A stretch of DNA of 41,442 bases from Calothrix sp. MO_167.B42 (GCA_030065255.1 JASJCX010000013.1:1-41442), one strand, 5' to 3'. Positions 26,515 through 35,424 are shown, numbered from the stretch's first letter. The notes: a model not told the origin generated them from the sequence alone. A program made the numbers and translations.

Positions 26515-28284
26515 TCAAGGGGTTCCCACAGCACCAGAATAAATCAAACCCCGTTGTACATCCATAGTTAGAATTGCACCATCACGAATTGCTTGGGTTG
26601 CTTTTTTTACCCCTACAATTACAGGCACTCCCAAACGCAAACCAATAACTGCGGCGTGACTATTAAGACTTTCATCTTCAGTAATAATACCGCTAGCCTT
26701 GCGAATGGCTTCCACAAAGTCTGCACTCGTATGTTTAACTACTAAAATATCTCCATGGTTAAAAGTACCTACATCTTTACCCGTGTGTGCCAGCCTAGCA
26801 CGACCACTGACTGAACCCTGCCCTAAACCTATACCTTTACCAAGTACCGTAGTGACTACCTCTACCTTAATTAAGTCAGTGGAGCCAGAAATTCCTTGTA
26901 GGGTTCCAGCAGTCATGACTACCAAATCCCCCTCCGACACCAGATGATTTTCCAGAGCCACATTAATTGCAGCCTGGAAAGTTTGCCCCGTGGAAGGTAA
27001 TTCTAATACCAATAGGGGCTTTACTCCCCAAACTAGCTGTAATTGCCGTGCCACACTGACGTGGGGAGTAACAGCTAAAATTGGAGTCCGGGGGCGGAAT
27101 TTAGAAACGTTGCGTGCAGTTGCCCCGGATTGGGTCAAACTCATAATTGCAGTCGCTCCTAACTGTTCGGAAATTTGGCCCACCGCTTGACTAATTGCAT
27201 TGGGTATGGAGCGTCTAGTATCCACAGCTAGCCGTGCATTTGTATTGTCAGCTATTTCCTGTTCAATTCTTTGGGCAATTCTGGCCATGGTAGCTACTGC
27301 TTCCACGGGAAAATTACCAACGGCTGTTTCATTGGAGAGCATGACTGCATCCGTACCATCAAGGATGGCATTTGCCACATCAGATACTTCCGCCCTGGTA
27401 GGACGGGGATTGCTCACCATGCTATCTAGCATTTGAGTTGCGGTGATAATGGGTATTCCTAAACGATTGGCCGTGGCAATTAATTGTTTTTGCAGCACAG
27501 GAACATCCTCTGCTGGTAATTCTACACCTAAATCACCCCTGGCCACCATTACGCCATCACACAGGGCTAGAACTGATTCCATTTGTTCTATAGCCTCGTG
27601 CTTTTCAATTTTGGCAATTACTGGTACTTGTTTGCCCGTACTGGAAATCAAAGAATTAATTTCCATCACATCCTGGGGATTGCGAACAAAGGAAAGTGCA
27701 ACCCAGTCAACCCCTTGATCGAGACCAAACATCAAATCTTCTCGGTCTTTATCAGTTAGGGCTTTAATTGACAAGTAAACTCCAGGAAAGTTAACACCCT
27801 TATTATTGGAAAGTTTACCACCTACGGTGACCCGGCAATACAAATCGCCTTTGTCCTTATTCACCTCTTCTACTGACATTTCTACCCGTCCATCATCCAG
27901 GAGAATAGTAGCCCCGGTGGGCACTTCGTCAGCTAAAGAATCGTAGGTAACACAGCTAATATCCTGGGTGCCCACAATTGGGCGATTAGTTAGGGTAAAG
28001 CGATCGCCTTTTTCTACTACTATCGAACCATGTTCAAACTTGCCAAGACGAATTTTTGGGCCTTGTAAGTCTTGGAGAATAGCTACTGGTTGATTGAGTT
28101 CAAAGGCTGTTTGCCGAATTAAACGAATATTACGCTGATGATCGGCATGAGTTCCATGGGAAAAATTTAACCGCAGTGTGGTAGCACCAGCTTCGATAAT
28201 CGCCTTCAGCATTTCTGGGCTGCTGGTAGCAGGGCCAATGGTAGCGACAATTTTTGTTCGGCGGATTGAATCTCTTAGTTGCAT
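26515..28284 (-). CDS. pyk: Pyruvate kinase with extra C-terminal PEP-utiliser domain
   Basis: 589 residues. It has the family start 'RRTKIVATIGPATSS', the conserved 'LNFSHGTH', the active-site region 'VIAKIEKHEAIE', 'MVARGDLGVE' and 'ITATQMLDSM'. It converts phosphoenolpyruvate and ADP to pyruvate and ATP. After the ~475-residue catalytic and allosteric part comes a ~100-residue domain with 'SLNSHAAVIGLRLGVPVIVG', homologous to the swivelling domain of PEP synthase, as in Bacillus and many cyanobacterial enzymes. The role of that domain in isolation is unclear. It is monocistronic, convergent with rfbA and divergent from crtR. Confidence 0.97.
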   Translation of the reverse strand: MQLRDSIRRTKIVATIGPATSSPEMLKAIIEAGATTLRLNFSHGTHADHQRNIRLIRQTAFELNQPVAILQDLQGPKIRLGKFEHGSIVVEKGDRFTLTNRPIVGTQDISCVTYDSLADEVPTGATILLDDGRVEMSVEEVNKDKGDLYCRVTVGGKLSNNKGVNFPGVYLSIKALTDKDREDLMFGLDQGVDWVALSFVRNPQDVMEINSLISSTGKQVPVIAKIEKHEAIEQMESVLALCDGVMVARGDLGVELPAEDVPVLQKQLIATANRLGIPIITATQMLDSMVSNPRPTRAEVSDVANAILDGTDAVMLSNETAVGNFPVEAVATMARIAQRIEQEIADNTNARLAVDTRRSIPNAISQAVGQISEQLGATAIMSLTQSGATARNVSKFRPRTPILAVTPHVSVARQLQLVWGVKPLLVLELPSTGQTFQAAINVALENHLVSEGDLVVMTAGTLQGISGSTDLIKVEVVTTVLGKGIGLGQGSVSGRARLAHTGKDVGTFNHGDILVVKHTSADFVEAIRKASGIITEDESLNSHAAVIGLRLGVPVIVGVKKATQAIRDGAILTMDVQRGLIYSGAVGTP

Positions 28285-28681
28285 GGGGGCTGAACCTAGG
28301 GAGCTATTCAGGAAGTAATGATAGAATTTTGGGGAGCTACTTGTCTGTCACTGCTGAGTCAATCAATTGAGCGTCCCAAAAAAAGTTGGGGCTAAAAGTG
28401 CTTGTAGATTGGCTACAAATCTAGTGTGAGAGTAATTGCACTACATCACTTAATTTCACGTTTTCCACCCTTGACACACTTCGGACAATTTCATGGGTAA
28501 AATTAATCTCTCGTCTGGGATCATACCCCTATTAGGCCGCTAATAGGTAATGGTGTAGATAAATCTTGCTCAACAAAATTTATTTTTTAGTCAAAAATAC
28601 AAATATTGGCGCAACAAAACTTTATTATTAACCATTTTTTATCGTATACTCGCAATATTTGGTTTAATAAGGAGTTATACA
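28285..28681. promoter_or_regulatory. Divergent intergenic region pyk/crtR
   Basis: These 397 bases carry the promoters of both genes. CCTATTA/TAATAGG at about 28527-28546 is a clear inverted repeat that could be an operator or stem. TTGACA at 28471 has TAAAAT about 20 bases later, too wide for a confident promoter call. The AAGGAG ribosome site of crtR is at 28669-28674. No gene is seen. Confidence 0.45.
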
Positions 28682-29602
28682 ATGCTGATGTCGGAGGTAA
28701 AGAAGCCACTGACAGTGCCCCCCAAGGAATTATTAGCGTCTCCAGGTGGTTTCAATCCGACACTACTTATGTTTTTAGGGGCAGTGGGAATTGTGATTCT
28801 ATCGGTTTGCGGTTACTGGATGTGGCAGTGGCCCCATTGGATATGTTTTATGTGCAATGTCTTGGCCCTGCATATTTCTGGCACAGTAATCCATGATGCC
28901 TGTCACCAGTCCGCCCACCGCAATCGCATTGTCAATGCCATTTTAGGACACGGCAGTGCTTTGATGCTAGCATTTGCATTTCCTGTGTTTACCAGGGTAC
29001 ACTTACAGCACCATGGTAACGTTAATGACCCCGAAAACGACCCAGACCATTACGTATCTACGGGGGGACCATTATGGTTAATCGCAGTCAGGTTTTTCTA
29101 TCACGAGATATTTTTCTTTAAGCGTCGATTATGGCGTAAATATGAACTTTTAGAGTGGTTCTTGAGCCGCTTATTGGTGGTGGCAATTGTGTGTATTTCG
29201 GTGCAATATCACTTTTTGCATTATGTTCTGAATTTTTGGTTTGTACCTTCTTTAGTAGTGGGTATTACTTTGGGGCTATTTTTTGATTATTTACCCCATC
29301 GTCCTTTTGTAGAACGCAATCGTTGGAAGAATGCCCGGGTATATGCTAACCCAATCTTAAATATCTTGATTTTGGGGCAGAATTATCATCTAATCCATCA
29401 TTTATGGCCTTCCATCCCCTGGTATAACTATCAGCCTACTTATTTTTTAATGAAGCCGACACTAGACGCAAAAGGTTCTCACCAATCCCTGGGGCTATTG
29501 CGTAAAAAGGACTTTTTGGAATTTATGTACGATATTTTCTTGGGGATTCGGTTTCACCATCACCAACCATCTAGTAAAGAAAAGAATTCTACTGATAGCT
29601 AA
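28682..29602 (+). CDS. crtR: Beta-carotene hydroxylase (CrtR type)
   Basis: A membrane di-iron hydroxylase of 306 residues adding 3-hydroxyl groups to beta-carotene in the zeaxanthin branch. Histidine boxes are visible: HDACHQSAH (71-79), HLQHH (107-111), 'YLPHRPF' (204-210) and 'NYHLIHH' (234-240). Two to four hydrophobic stretches (30-65, 85-104, 165-200) anchor it. The sequence 'NDPENDPDHYVSTGGPLW' is characteristic of cyanobacterial CrtR rather than the short CrtZ family. ATG 28682 follows AAGGAG by 7 bases; ATG 28688 is an alternative. It is a stand-alone gene. Confidence 0.93.
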   Translation: MLMSEVKKPLTVPPKELLASPGGFNPTLLMFLGAVGIVILSVCGYWMWQWPHWICFMCNVLALHISGTVIHDACHQSAHRNRIVNAILGHGSALMLAFAFPVFTRVHLQHHGNVNDPENDPDHYVSTGGPLWLIAVRFFYHEIFFFKRRLWRKYELLEWFLSRLLVVAIVCISVQYHFLHYVLNFWFVPSLVVGITLGLFFDYLPHRPFVERNRWKNARVYANPILNILILGQNYHLIHHLWPSIPWYNYQPTYFLMKPTLDAKGSHQSLGLLRKKDFLEFMYDIFLGIRFHHHQPSSKEKNSTDS

Positions 29603-29699
29603 TTTTTGCTTTAACTCGATGGCTTGATTTATGGTATAGTATAAATCCTGATTAAATTGGGAAATCCATCTATTAATTATCATGTAAGACGATAGGCAC

Positions 29700-30026
29700 A
29701 AAACTCTATCTCTTCAGAGTACAGATGTAACGCCAACGGTTGTTTTAACAACCGTAAACAGGTGCTATATATTAGTCAGTACAAGACGTTAAAACCTACC
29801 GGGGGAATCTCGGAAAGTATACGCCCAACACCTGAATCGGCAGGGTTTTAAGGAAATATCAGTACTCCCAATTGGGTAGACGTATTGAGCCTGGGAACTT
29901 GCACAAGTAAGATAACAGCATCCCGTAAGGGATACGTTGTGAATCTCCTTATTTATAGTAAGGAGAGCGTCAATAAATAAGAATGACATGGAACACTACA
30001 TTAGTGGAGATTGTGTTCCCTTTTTC
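29700..30026 (+). ncRNA. Candidate structured non-coding RNA with terminator
   Basis: A protein-free stretch dense in pairing. Hairpins lie at 29703-29720, 29736-29755 (ACGGTTGTT/AACAACCGT), 29920-29933 (ATCCC-GTAA-GGGAT) and 29944-29966 (TCTCCTTA/TAAGGAGA). CAGGTG (29759-29764) pairs with CACCTG (29829-29834). ACGT and CTACC (29786-29800) pair with GGTAG-ACGT (29875-29883), which crosses the previous helix and makes a pseudoknot. GGAACAC/GTGTTCC (29990-30019) followed by a T-rich run looks like a terminator and sets the strand as +. It does not match tmRNA, RNase P, SRP or 6S by eye. A HEARO/omega-RNA-like stand-alone RNA is one possibility, but no IscB gene is nearby. Confidence 0.5.
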
Positions 30027-30033
30027 ATTTTTA
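29990..30033 (+). terminator. Intrinsic terminator candidate
   Basis: GGAACAC at 29990-29996 pairs with GTGTTCC at 30013-30019, followed by CTTTTTCATTTTT. It would end either the candidate RNA or read-through from crtR; aroH comes in on the other strand. Confidence 0.6.
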
Positions 30034-30082
30034 TGTGTTGTGTTACGAATACATACCCATAACACAATCTGTTCACCACATA

Positions 30083-30592
30083 TTATCCGATTTCTGGACC
30101 TGATCTAACTTCATTGCTGCACCCTCTCAACTTCCCGTTATTTCCAACTTGAAGCTTCGATTCCCAAACTGCTGAAGGCATCACGGGTTTTTTTACGCTC
30201 CAGTCGGGACGCAAGCTGGCAGCATTACCCAGATAAACATGATATACAGGTGCAGAAACCGGAAGGCGGGTATGTACCAAAAACCTGATGCAACTTTTTA
30301 AACTACCTTCAACATACATATGCTGCACATCTAGCATTGGTACATTGTCCCAAAAGGGACGGGTGCGTGCGATGGCAGCAGGGAAAATCGCATTTAAATC
30401 ATTAGTTACAGAGAAAGTAACACTAACAATATCTGTAGGATGTAATTGATTGCGCTGTTCTAGTTCATCTAACAATTCCGTAACCGCTGCTCGCATTGCC
30501 TCAATTGTATTTCCCGAGACAGTTATCGCACCGCGAATAGCCCGCATTCCCCACTCCACATCAAAATCCTCCTGAGTTTTTTCTTTAGTCAT
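30083..30592 (-). CDS. aroH: Chorismate mutase (AroH type) with a C-terminal tail
   Basis: A monofunctional chorismate mutase converting chorismate to prephenate for phenylalanine and tyrosine. The AroH fold is recognised by 'MRAIRGAITV', 'HPTDIVSVTFSVTNDLNAIFPA', 'EGSLKSCIRFLVHT' and 'VYHVYLGNAASLRPDWS'. At 169 residues it is longer than the usual 120-135: there are about 15 extra residues at the N-terminus and about 30 after the normal end near 'SLRPDWSVKKPV'. The tail is rich in Gly, Asn and Ser and looks like read-through past a lost stop. It lies 34 bases downstream of sppA on the same strand, probably one transcript. Confidence 0.9.
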   Translation of the reverse strand: MTKEKTQEDFDVEWGMRAIRGAITVSGNTIEAMRAAVTELLDELEQRNQLHPTDIVSVTFSVTNDLNAIFPAAIARTRPFWDNVPMLDVQHMYVEGSLKSCIRFLVHTRLPVSAPVYHVYLGNAASLRPDWSVKKPVMPSAVWESKLQVGNNGKLRGCSNEVRSGPEIG

Positions 30593-30626
30593 TATTCCTT
30601 AGCAAGGGTAAAAGCACAATCAATGT

Positions 30627-31448
30627 TTAAGGTTTGTATAGCCACAATGGTAAGCCACTGGTAGACATTTCAAATTCCAGCCAGTCAATACCAGCACCAA
30701 TACCAGTTTTCATCTGACGATTTCCTGGTAACAATCGACTTAACAATGGTTTACGTTCCTCCATTGTATGGACTTGGGTTTTGTCTGGATCGAGTCCTGC
30801 TAATTCCGCAGCCCAGCGACGGGCATCTTCTTCGGTTCCCAATCGATCCACAACTCCCAATTCTAAAGCTTGCTGGCCAGTAAAAATTCGACCATCAGCA
30901 AAGGTTTTCACCTTTTCTACGGCTAAATTTCTTCCTTCTGCGACAGTTTGCACAAATTGTTGATAACTTGTGTCGATCAATTCTTGCAAAATACTTTGTT
31001 CTGGTGCTGTCAATTCCCTATCAAATGCCAAAATATCTTTATAGGGACCAGATTTGATTACTTTAAAAGATACCCCTATTTTCTCTAGTAACCGCTCTAA
31101 ATTATTGCCCCGTAGAATTACACCAATACTACCAGTGATGGTTCCTGGGTTAGCCATGATATGCTCTGCACCCACACCAATATAAACGCCCCCTGAGGCA
31201 GAAATATTACCGAAACTGGCCACAACTTTGACTTTTGAGCGCAATCGCTTCAGAGCCTCGTAAATTTCTTGGGAATCCCCCACTGTCCCCCCAGGACTAT
31301 CAATACGTAACAACAGGGCGGGAAATTTTTTCTCTTCTACTGTTTTAAAGGCTTCCAATACCCGTTTACGAGTAGCACTAGCGATTGCTCCAGTAATTTC
31401 AATTCGAGCTATTTGTTTGCGAAACTTGGATTTAAAAGGCCAAACCAT
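30627..31448 (-). CDS. sppA: Signal peptide peptidase SppA, short form
   Basis: A serine-lysine protease of the ClpP/crotonase fold that cleaves leftover signal peptides. 273 residues, the short type. Motifs are 'RIDSPGGTVGDSQEIYEAL' near 48-66, the nucleophile Ser region 'GNISASGGVYIG', 'PGTITGSIGVI', and the lysine region 'SGPYKDIL'. There is no obvious N-terminal membrane anchor or signal, as in other short cyanobacterial homologues. The N-terminus carries a Lys/Arg-rich stretch. It is followed by aroH. Confidence 0.93.
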   Translation of the reverse strand: MVWPFKSKFRKQIARIEITGAIASATRKRVLEAFKTVEEKKFPALLLRIDSPGGTVGDSQEIYEALKRLRSKVKVVASFGNISASGGVYIGVGAEHIMANPGTITGSIGVILRGNNLERLLEKIGVSFKVIKSGPYKDILAFDRELTAPEQSILQELIDTSYQQFVQTVAEGRNLAVEKVKTFADGRIFTGQQALELGVVDRLGTEEDARRWAAELAGLDPDKTQVHTMEERKPLLSRLLPGNRQMKTGIGAGIDWLEFEMSTSGLPLWLYKP

Positions 31449-31659
31449 AATTGCTCAAACAACCTCCAGCATATTTTTTACATCAACACCTAAGTTTACA
31501 TAATATGCTGTTTTCCTTTGTATACAAATATCAGCACCTATGGGACTTCTCACTACGAATTATTACATTTTAGATAACTTTACGCTTAACAATATATTTT
31601 CCCTCTTGAAGCAAATTATCTTGTAGTCTATTGTCTAGAGGAATATATCCCCTAAGTTC

Positions 31660-31956
31660 CTAGGAATCCACCCGTAGTATTTGACACCTGTAATAGGCAT
31701 ATGTGTCAAATAAACCACCAACAAAGCTACAAGTTAAGCTAATCACGCATAATCCCCGAAAGGAGGTTCCATTACCAAAAACAGATAGGAAATGCAGAAT
31801 CTGATTCAACATTGCTTCACTCAAGTTTTGTAAAGGAGGTAAATAACCAATTACAGAAACCATGAGCAAACAAACACCTACTAACAGCATGGGAGCAACA
31901 AAGCAAAAAACAACCGCTAGTAACAGGGAACGCAGGAAGTTAGTCAAAATAGTCAT
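31660..31956 (-). CDS. Small membrane protein of unknown function
   Basis: 98 residues with two or three hydrophobic segments (about 8-37, possibly 50-62 and 65-82). It ends in a polar tail with 'YAYYRCQILRVDS'. I do not recognise the family. The even codon use and absence of an opposing gene support coding. It stands alone between sppA and the divergent MlaE-type permease, with 211 bases upstream of sppA's start and 652 bases to the permease. Confidence 0.6.
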   Translation of the reverse strand: MTILTNFLRSLLLAVVFCFVAPMLLVGVCLLMVSVIGYLPPLQNLSEAMLNQILHFLSVFGNGTSFRGLCVISLTCSFVGGLFDTYAYYRCQILRVDS

Positions 31957-32608
31957 TGTCTAGAAGACTCCGTGACTTGAGTGGACAAGGGGGGTTATAC
32001 CCATTTGTCACTTCCTACTAGAATAAGCGCCTTCGTCACCAATGGAGCCATATTTCAAAAATCTTAAGTTTTCATTAAAAAACCTACACATTAATACCAA
32101 GATATGTTTACAACTGCAATGGGGTCGTTCATCACTCAAACCTCGACTCAACAAGAGTTATACCCTGTTTTGCACTGGTAAAACTAATGTTAGAGAAGTA
32201 ATTAGAAATGTTAATTTATGAAATTGACGTTAATCTAAGTTAACCCTAAAGTCCAGAATCAGAAAGATTTACGATTTGAGACTTGGTTCGTGACCATATA
32301 GTGCTACACGCAAGTTATAAAGTTAAAAGTTTACTGCTCATGGATTTTAGCGTTTAACGATGTCCGCGCCCTAATTGCGTAGTGCTATATCTGTCCCTCT
32401 TCTTGCTTAACACATGTGTATAATTTTCCTTTATTTTTTTTGGCAAACTTGGTAAGGGATACTATCTCACAGTGGAACAAGGGGTATTTGATGGGAACAC
32501 CAACCTAAATTTATCAGGGGTAGTTATATCAAGTCTACACGATCGGCTATTTCGTGGTGTAATGGGAGTGGCAATCTGAATGCAGTTTAACGATTTAACC
32601 TGGGAACA
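31957..32608. promoter_or_regulatory. Long intergenic region, divergent promoters
   Basis: 652 bases without a convincing gene. TAGTGCTA recurs at about 32300 and 32381 as a direct repeat. Long T- and A-rich runs precede the permease. The region should hold the promoter of the lipid-permease gene cluster and that of the small membrane protein; I cannot place boxes. Confidence 0.4.
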
Positions 32609-33406
32609 TTGAGCGAGACTATATCCAAATCCGGTTTAGGAGTATGGGGCCAGCGATTGTTGGCAGCATTTTTTTTGGGTGGACAAGTGATTATTCACCT
32701 AATTCAAGGCAAAATACATCGGCGTAATACCCTAGAACAAATGGCAGTAGTGGGTCCAGATTCCCTATTTATTGCCCTACTAACGGCGATATTCGTTGGT
32801 GCGGTGTTTACAATTCAAGTTGCACGGGAATTTGTCAATTTTGGGGCAGGTAATTTAGTGGGGGGAGTATTAGCACTGGCACTCACAAGGGAATTATCTC
32901 CAGTCTTAACAGCTGTGATTTTAGCAGGGCGAGTTGGTTCTGCATTTGCGGCCGAAATTGGAACTATGCGGGTGACAGAACAAATAGATGCTCTTTTGGT
33001 ATTAAAAACCGATCCCATTGATTACTTGGTGATTCCCAGGGTAATAGCTTGCTTATTAATGTTGCCTATTTTAACCCTGTTGTCTTTGTTAACTGGCATG
33101 ATGGGAGGAATGGTAATCGCTACTAATTTATATAGTCTTTCCGATACCCAGTTTTGGGATTCTGCCCGTAATTTCCTCGGTGTTTGGGATATTATCAATG
33201 CCATACTTAAAGCCTGTTTTTTTGGGTTGTTAATTGCCGTGGTTGGTTGTAGTTGGGGCTTGACAACCAGCGGAGGTGCTAAAGGTGTGGGACAATCAAC
33301 TACAACAGCCGTTGTTACTTCCCTATTATTAATATTTGTAAGTAACTTCTTCCTTACCTGGTTAATGTTTCAAGGTTCTGGGAGTGCATTACGGCAAAGT
33401 TTTTAA
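32609..33406 (+). CDS. mlaE: MlaE-family lipid ABC transporter permease
   Basis: The permease subunit of an MCE-type phospholipid transporter. 265 residues with five to six hydrophobic segments and the family core 'AGRVGSAFAAEIGTMRVTEQIDAL' region near residues 108-131, plus 'TDPIDYLVIPRV'. The likely start is TTG 32609; no in-frame ATG occurs before the conserved N-terminal sequence. In cyanobacteria the homologue serves lipid traffic between envelope or thylakoid membranes, like the chloroplast TGD1 protein. DUF3119, DUF3086 and plsY follow on the same strand, a lipid-related neighbourhood. The MlaF ATPase and MCE partner are not in the window. Confidence 0.92.
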   Translation: MSETISKSGLGVWGQRLLAAFFLGGQVIIHLIQGKIHRRNTLEQMAVVGPDSLFIALLTAIFVGAVFTIQVAREFVNFGAGNLVGGVLALALTRELSPVLTAVILAGRVGSAFAAEIGTMRVTEQIDALLVLKTDPIDYLVIPRVIACLLMLPILTLLSLLTGMMGGMVIATNLYSLSDTQFWDSARNFLGVWDIINAILKACFFGLLIAVVGCSWGLTTSGGAKGVGQSTTTAVVTSLLLIFVSNFFLTWLMFQGSGSALRQSF

Positions 33407-33563
33407 CCCCGCCTCATAACTGCTGCGCCAATTTCCCTATGGTGATTCCCAGACAACCAACCTGAGGAGAAAGCGATCGCCAATAACTTCTAAAATATGG
33501 ATAATATCTACTTATAGTCAAAAATTTTTCCCTGATTTCAAGCCCCTCAATTTATCCATGGGG

Positions 33564-33591
33564 TAACTGATAACTGATAACTGATAACTGA
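33564..33591. repeat. Heptamer tandem repeat (TAACTGA), four copies
   Basis: Four perfect TAACTGA units lie immediately before ATG 33593, where a ribosome site would be expected. Short tandem repeats of this type are frequent in Nostocales intergenic DNA. Confidence 0.9.
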
Positions 33592-33592
33592 A

Positions 33593-33979
33593 ATGACTAC
33601 TTCATTTACCTCTAATTTATCCTCCACCGTAGAACTTAAGCCCAGTTACAACATTCCCATTGTGTTGGTGCTAGGGGCAATCCCGTTGTTATTCGTACAA
33701 GTTTGGGTAGGAGCAATATTGGCATTATTTGGCTTATTTCTATTATTTCAGACGGTAACGTTACGCCTACAATTTACCCCCACGGATTTAGATATTTACA
33801 GGGGTGAAACAATGATTCGCCGTTTTCCTTACCGAGAATGGCAGAATTGGCGCATTTTTTGGAACCCGGTTCCCATCCTGTTTTATTTTAAAGAAGTTAA
33901 AAGCATCCACTTTTTGCCAATTTTGTTCAATCCCAATACCCTCAAGGAATGTCTGGAACAACGTTGTCCTCGCATTTAG
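33593..33979 (+). CDS. DUF3119 family protein
   Basis: 128 residues with two close hydrophobic segments ('IPIVLVLGAIPLLFVQVWVGA' region near 20-40, and 41-58), then a PH-like beta region ('LQFTPTDLDIYRGETMIRRF', 'YREWQNWRIFW'). It resembles the cyanobacterial DUF3119 family, which has no known biochemical role. It follows mlaE by 186 bases. ATG 33593 sits one base after four TAACTGA repeats, so translation probably starts without a normal Shine-Dalgarno. Confidence 0.8.
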   Translation: MTTSFTSNLSSTVELKPSYNIPIVLVLGAIPLLFVQVWVGAILALFGLFLLFQTVTLRLQFTPTDLDIYRGETMIRRFPYREWQNWRIFWNPVPILFYFKEVKSIHFLPILFNPNTLKECLEQRCPRI

Positions 33980-34011
33980 TATAAATGGAACCAACTGCAT
34001 ACATCACTTTA

Positions 34012-34105
34012 CAGGTAAATGAAGTACAAGGCTACATACAAAAGCTCTTGTGGTGTGGCATCCCTACCCCTCTGAATGTACTTCACTAAGATGAAATATG
34101 CTGTA
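34012..34105. repeat. Hairpin repeat element, copy 2
   Basis: A 94-bp relative of the element at 16194-16290, beginning CAGGTAAATGAAGTACA and ending CTAAGATGAAATATGCTGTA. TGAAGTACA pairs with TGTACTTCA (about 34019-34027 and 34077-34085). The stem change relative to copy 1 is compensated on both arms, and the loop sequence is different. It lies between DUF3119 and DUF3086. Confidence 0.8.
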
Positions 34106-34155
34106 TTATTGCTGTTTTTCTTAATTTTTGTGCCATTGTCATTACATCATTGCTT

Positions 34156-35355
34156 ATGAACACCGAGGAATATAAAACTCCACAATCAGATGATGAGTCT
34201 TCGATGCAACCAGAATCACAACAGCCTACACCTGAATCACCAGAACAAGAAACTCATCCATCCGTCGATGTGATAGCAACATCATCTGTGGTAAATTCCA
34301 TCGTTGATACCACAGATGATGAATCACAAGAAGTAACAAATAATATATTAGAAGTAGAAGAACAGCCATCCCCATCAGAGTTAGAACAAAAAATTGTCCA
34401 ACTACAGCAACAAGAACAAGACTTAAAAACAGAAATAGCTCAATTGCAAACTGCCAGCAAAACTCTACAAGGGCAGTTATATCAGTCCCAAATTGCCATG
34501 GGAAAGATGACACAAGAGGCTCTTTCCCAGTTAGAGGAACGCAAACAAGCTCTGCAAATTTCCGTAGAGCAATTAGAAAGGCGACAAGAACGGATTCGCA
34601 ATGAGATGAAAACTTCCTTTGCGGGAGTTTCCCAAGACTTAGCAATTCGCGTCCAGGGTTTTAAAGACTACTTGACCGGTAGTTTACAGGATTTAGCCGT
34701 CGCCGCCGAGCAGTTACAATTAGCACCTCCACCCAGGCCAGAACCAGAAAAAATGAGAATGAAGGTGGTGCAATCCCAGGAATCATCAGCAGAAATAATA
34801 CAATTTGCTCCGGCAAAGTTTGAGGAAACAACCAAGAAAATTCGTTATCTAATTGACCAATACCGGACTAAACCAGATTATTATGGCCCACCTTGGCAAT
34901 TAAGACGCACCTTTGAACCAGTCCACGCCGAACGTGTTGCCAACTGGTTTTTCCAACAAGGGGGAAGGGGTGGTTTGCGTAGTATGGGTAGTAGGTTGCA
35001 AAATACACTAATTGCCTCAGCAATTATATCTATACTGTACCAAATGTATGGTAATCGCCTCCGCCCCCTAGTGATAGCAAACAGCCCAGAAAGCTTGGGT
35101 GATTGGCGCAGGGGATTGCAGGATTGTTTGGGAATCGGCCGTTCAGATTTTGGTCCAGATAGGGGGGTAGCATTATTTGAAAGGCCAGAGGCGGTGGCAC
35201 AAAAAGCTGAACGACTGCAAAAAGCCAAGCAAATGCCCTTTATTATTATTGATGATTCGGAAGAGCAAATTAGTTTGTCCCTACTGCAATTTCCTTTGTG
35301 GTTAGCTTTTGCTCCCGATCCCAGGATGGCGAGGAGTTATGATGATGATTTTTGA
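34156..35355 (+). CDS. DUF3086 family protein with coiled coil
   Basis: 399 residues from ATG 34156 (TTG 34150 is also in frame). The first 75 residues are acidic and low-complexity, rich in Gln, Pro and Ser. Residues about 78-150 form a coiled coil ('LEQKIVQLQQQEQDLKTEI' and 'ALQISVEQLERRQERIRNEM'). Residues 220-399 are a compact domain ('YRTKPDYYGPPWQLRRTFEP', 'ANWFFQQGGRGGLRSMGSRL', 'QFPLWLAFAPDP') that I recognise as cyanobacterial DUF3086, function unknown. The neighbourhood with plsY and mlaE hints at an envelope or lipid role. The stop codon overlaps the start of a heptamer repeat. Confidence 0.85.
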   Translation: MNTEEYKTPQSDDESSMQPESQQPTPESPEQETHPSVDVIATSSVVNSIVDTTDDESQEVTNNILEVEEQPSPSELEQKIVQLQQQEQDLKTEIAQLQTASKTLQGQLYQSQIAMGKMTQEALSQLEERKQALQISVEQLERRQERIRNEMKTSFAGVSQDLAIRVQGFKDYLTGSLQDLAVAAEQLQLAPPPRPEPEKMRMKVVQSQESSAEIIQFAPAKFEETTKKIRYLIDQYRTKPDYYGPPWQLRRTFEPVHAERVANWFFQQGGRGGLRSMGSRLQNTLIASAIISILYQMYGNRLRPLVIANSPESLGDWRRGLQDCLGIGRSDFGPDRGVALFERPEAVAQKAERLQKAKQMPFIIIDDSEEQISLSLLQFPLWLAFAPDPRMARSYDDDF

Positions 35356-35402
35356 TGGTTGACGGTTGATGGTTGACGGTTGATGGTTGAGGGTTGACGG
35401 TT
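35354..35402. repeat. Heptamer tandem repeat (GAYGGTT), seven copies
   Basis: GATGGTT and GACGGTT alternate for seven units (one GAGGGTT), starting in the stop codon of the DUF3086 gene. The same unit recurs at the end of plsY (36543-36566). Confidence 0.92.
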
Positions 35403-35424
35403 GACTTTTAGAGAGTGGTACTAG

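Noticed and set aside
29789-29989. Minus-strand reading frame of 66 residues
   Set aside because: It covers the densely paired RNA candidate, has no ribosome site or family resemblance, and is better explained by that structure.
29603-30082. tRNA or housekeeping RNA (tmRNA, RNase P, SRP, 6S)
   Set aside because: No T-loop consensus, acceptor stem or hallmark sequence of those RNAs could be found by eye.
34226-34645. Minus-strand reading frame of 139 residues, hydrophobic
   Set aside because: It lies opposite the coiled-coil part of the DUF3086 gene; Gln/Glu codons read backwards give Leu and Val, producing false hydrophobicity.
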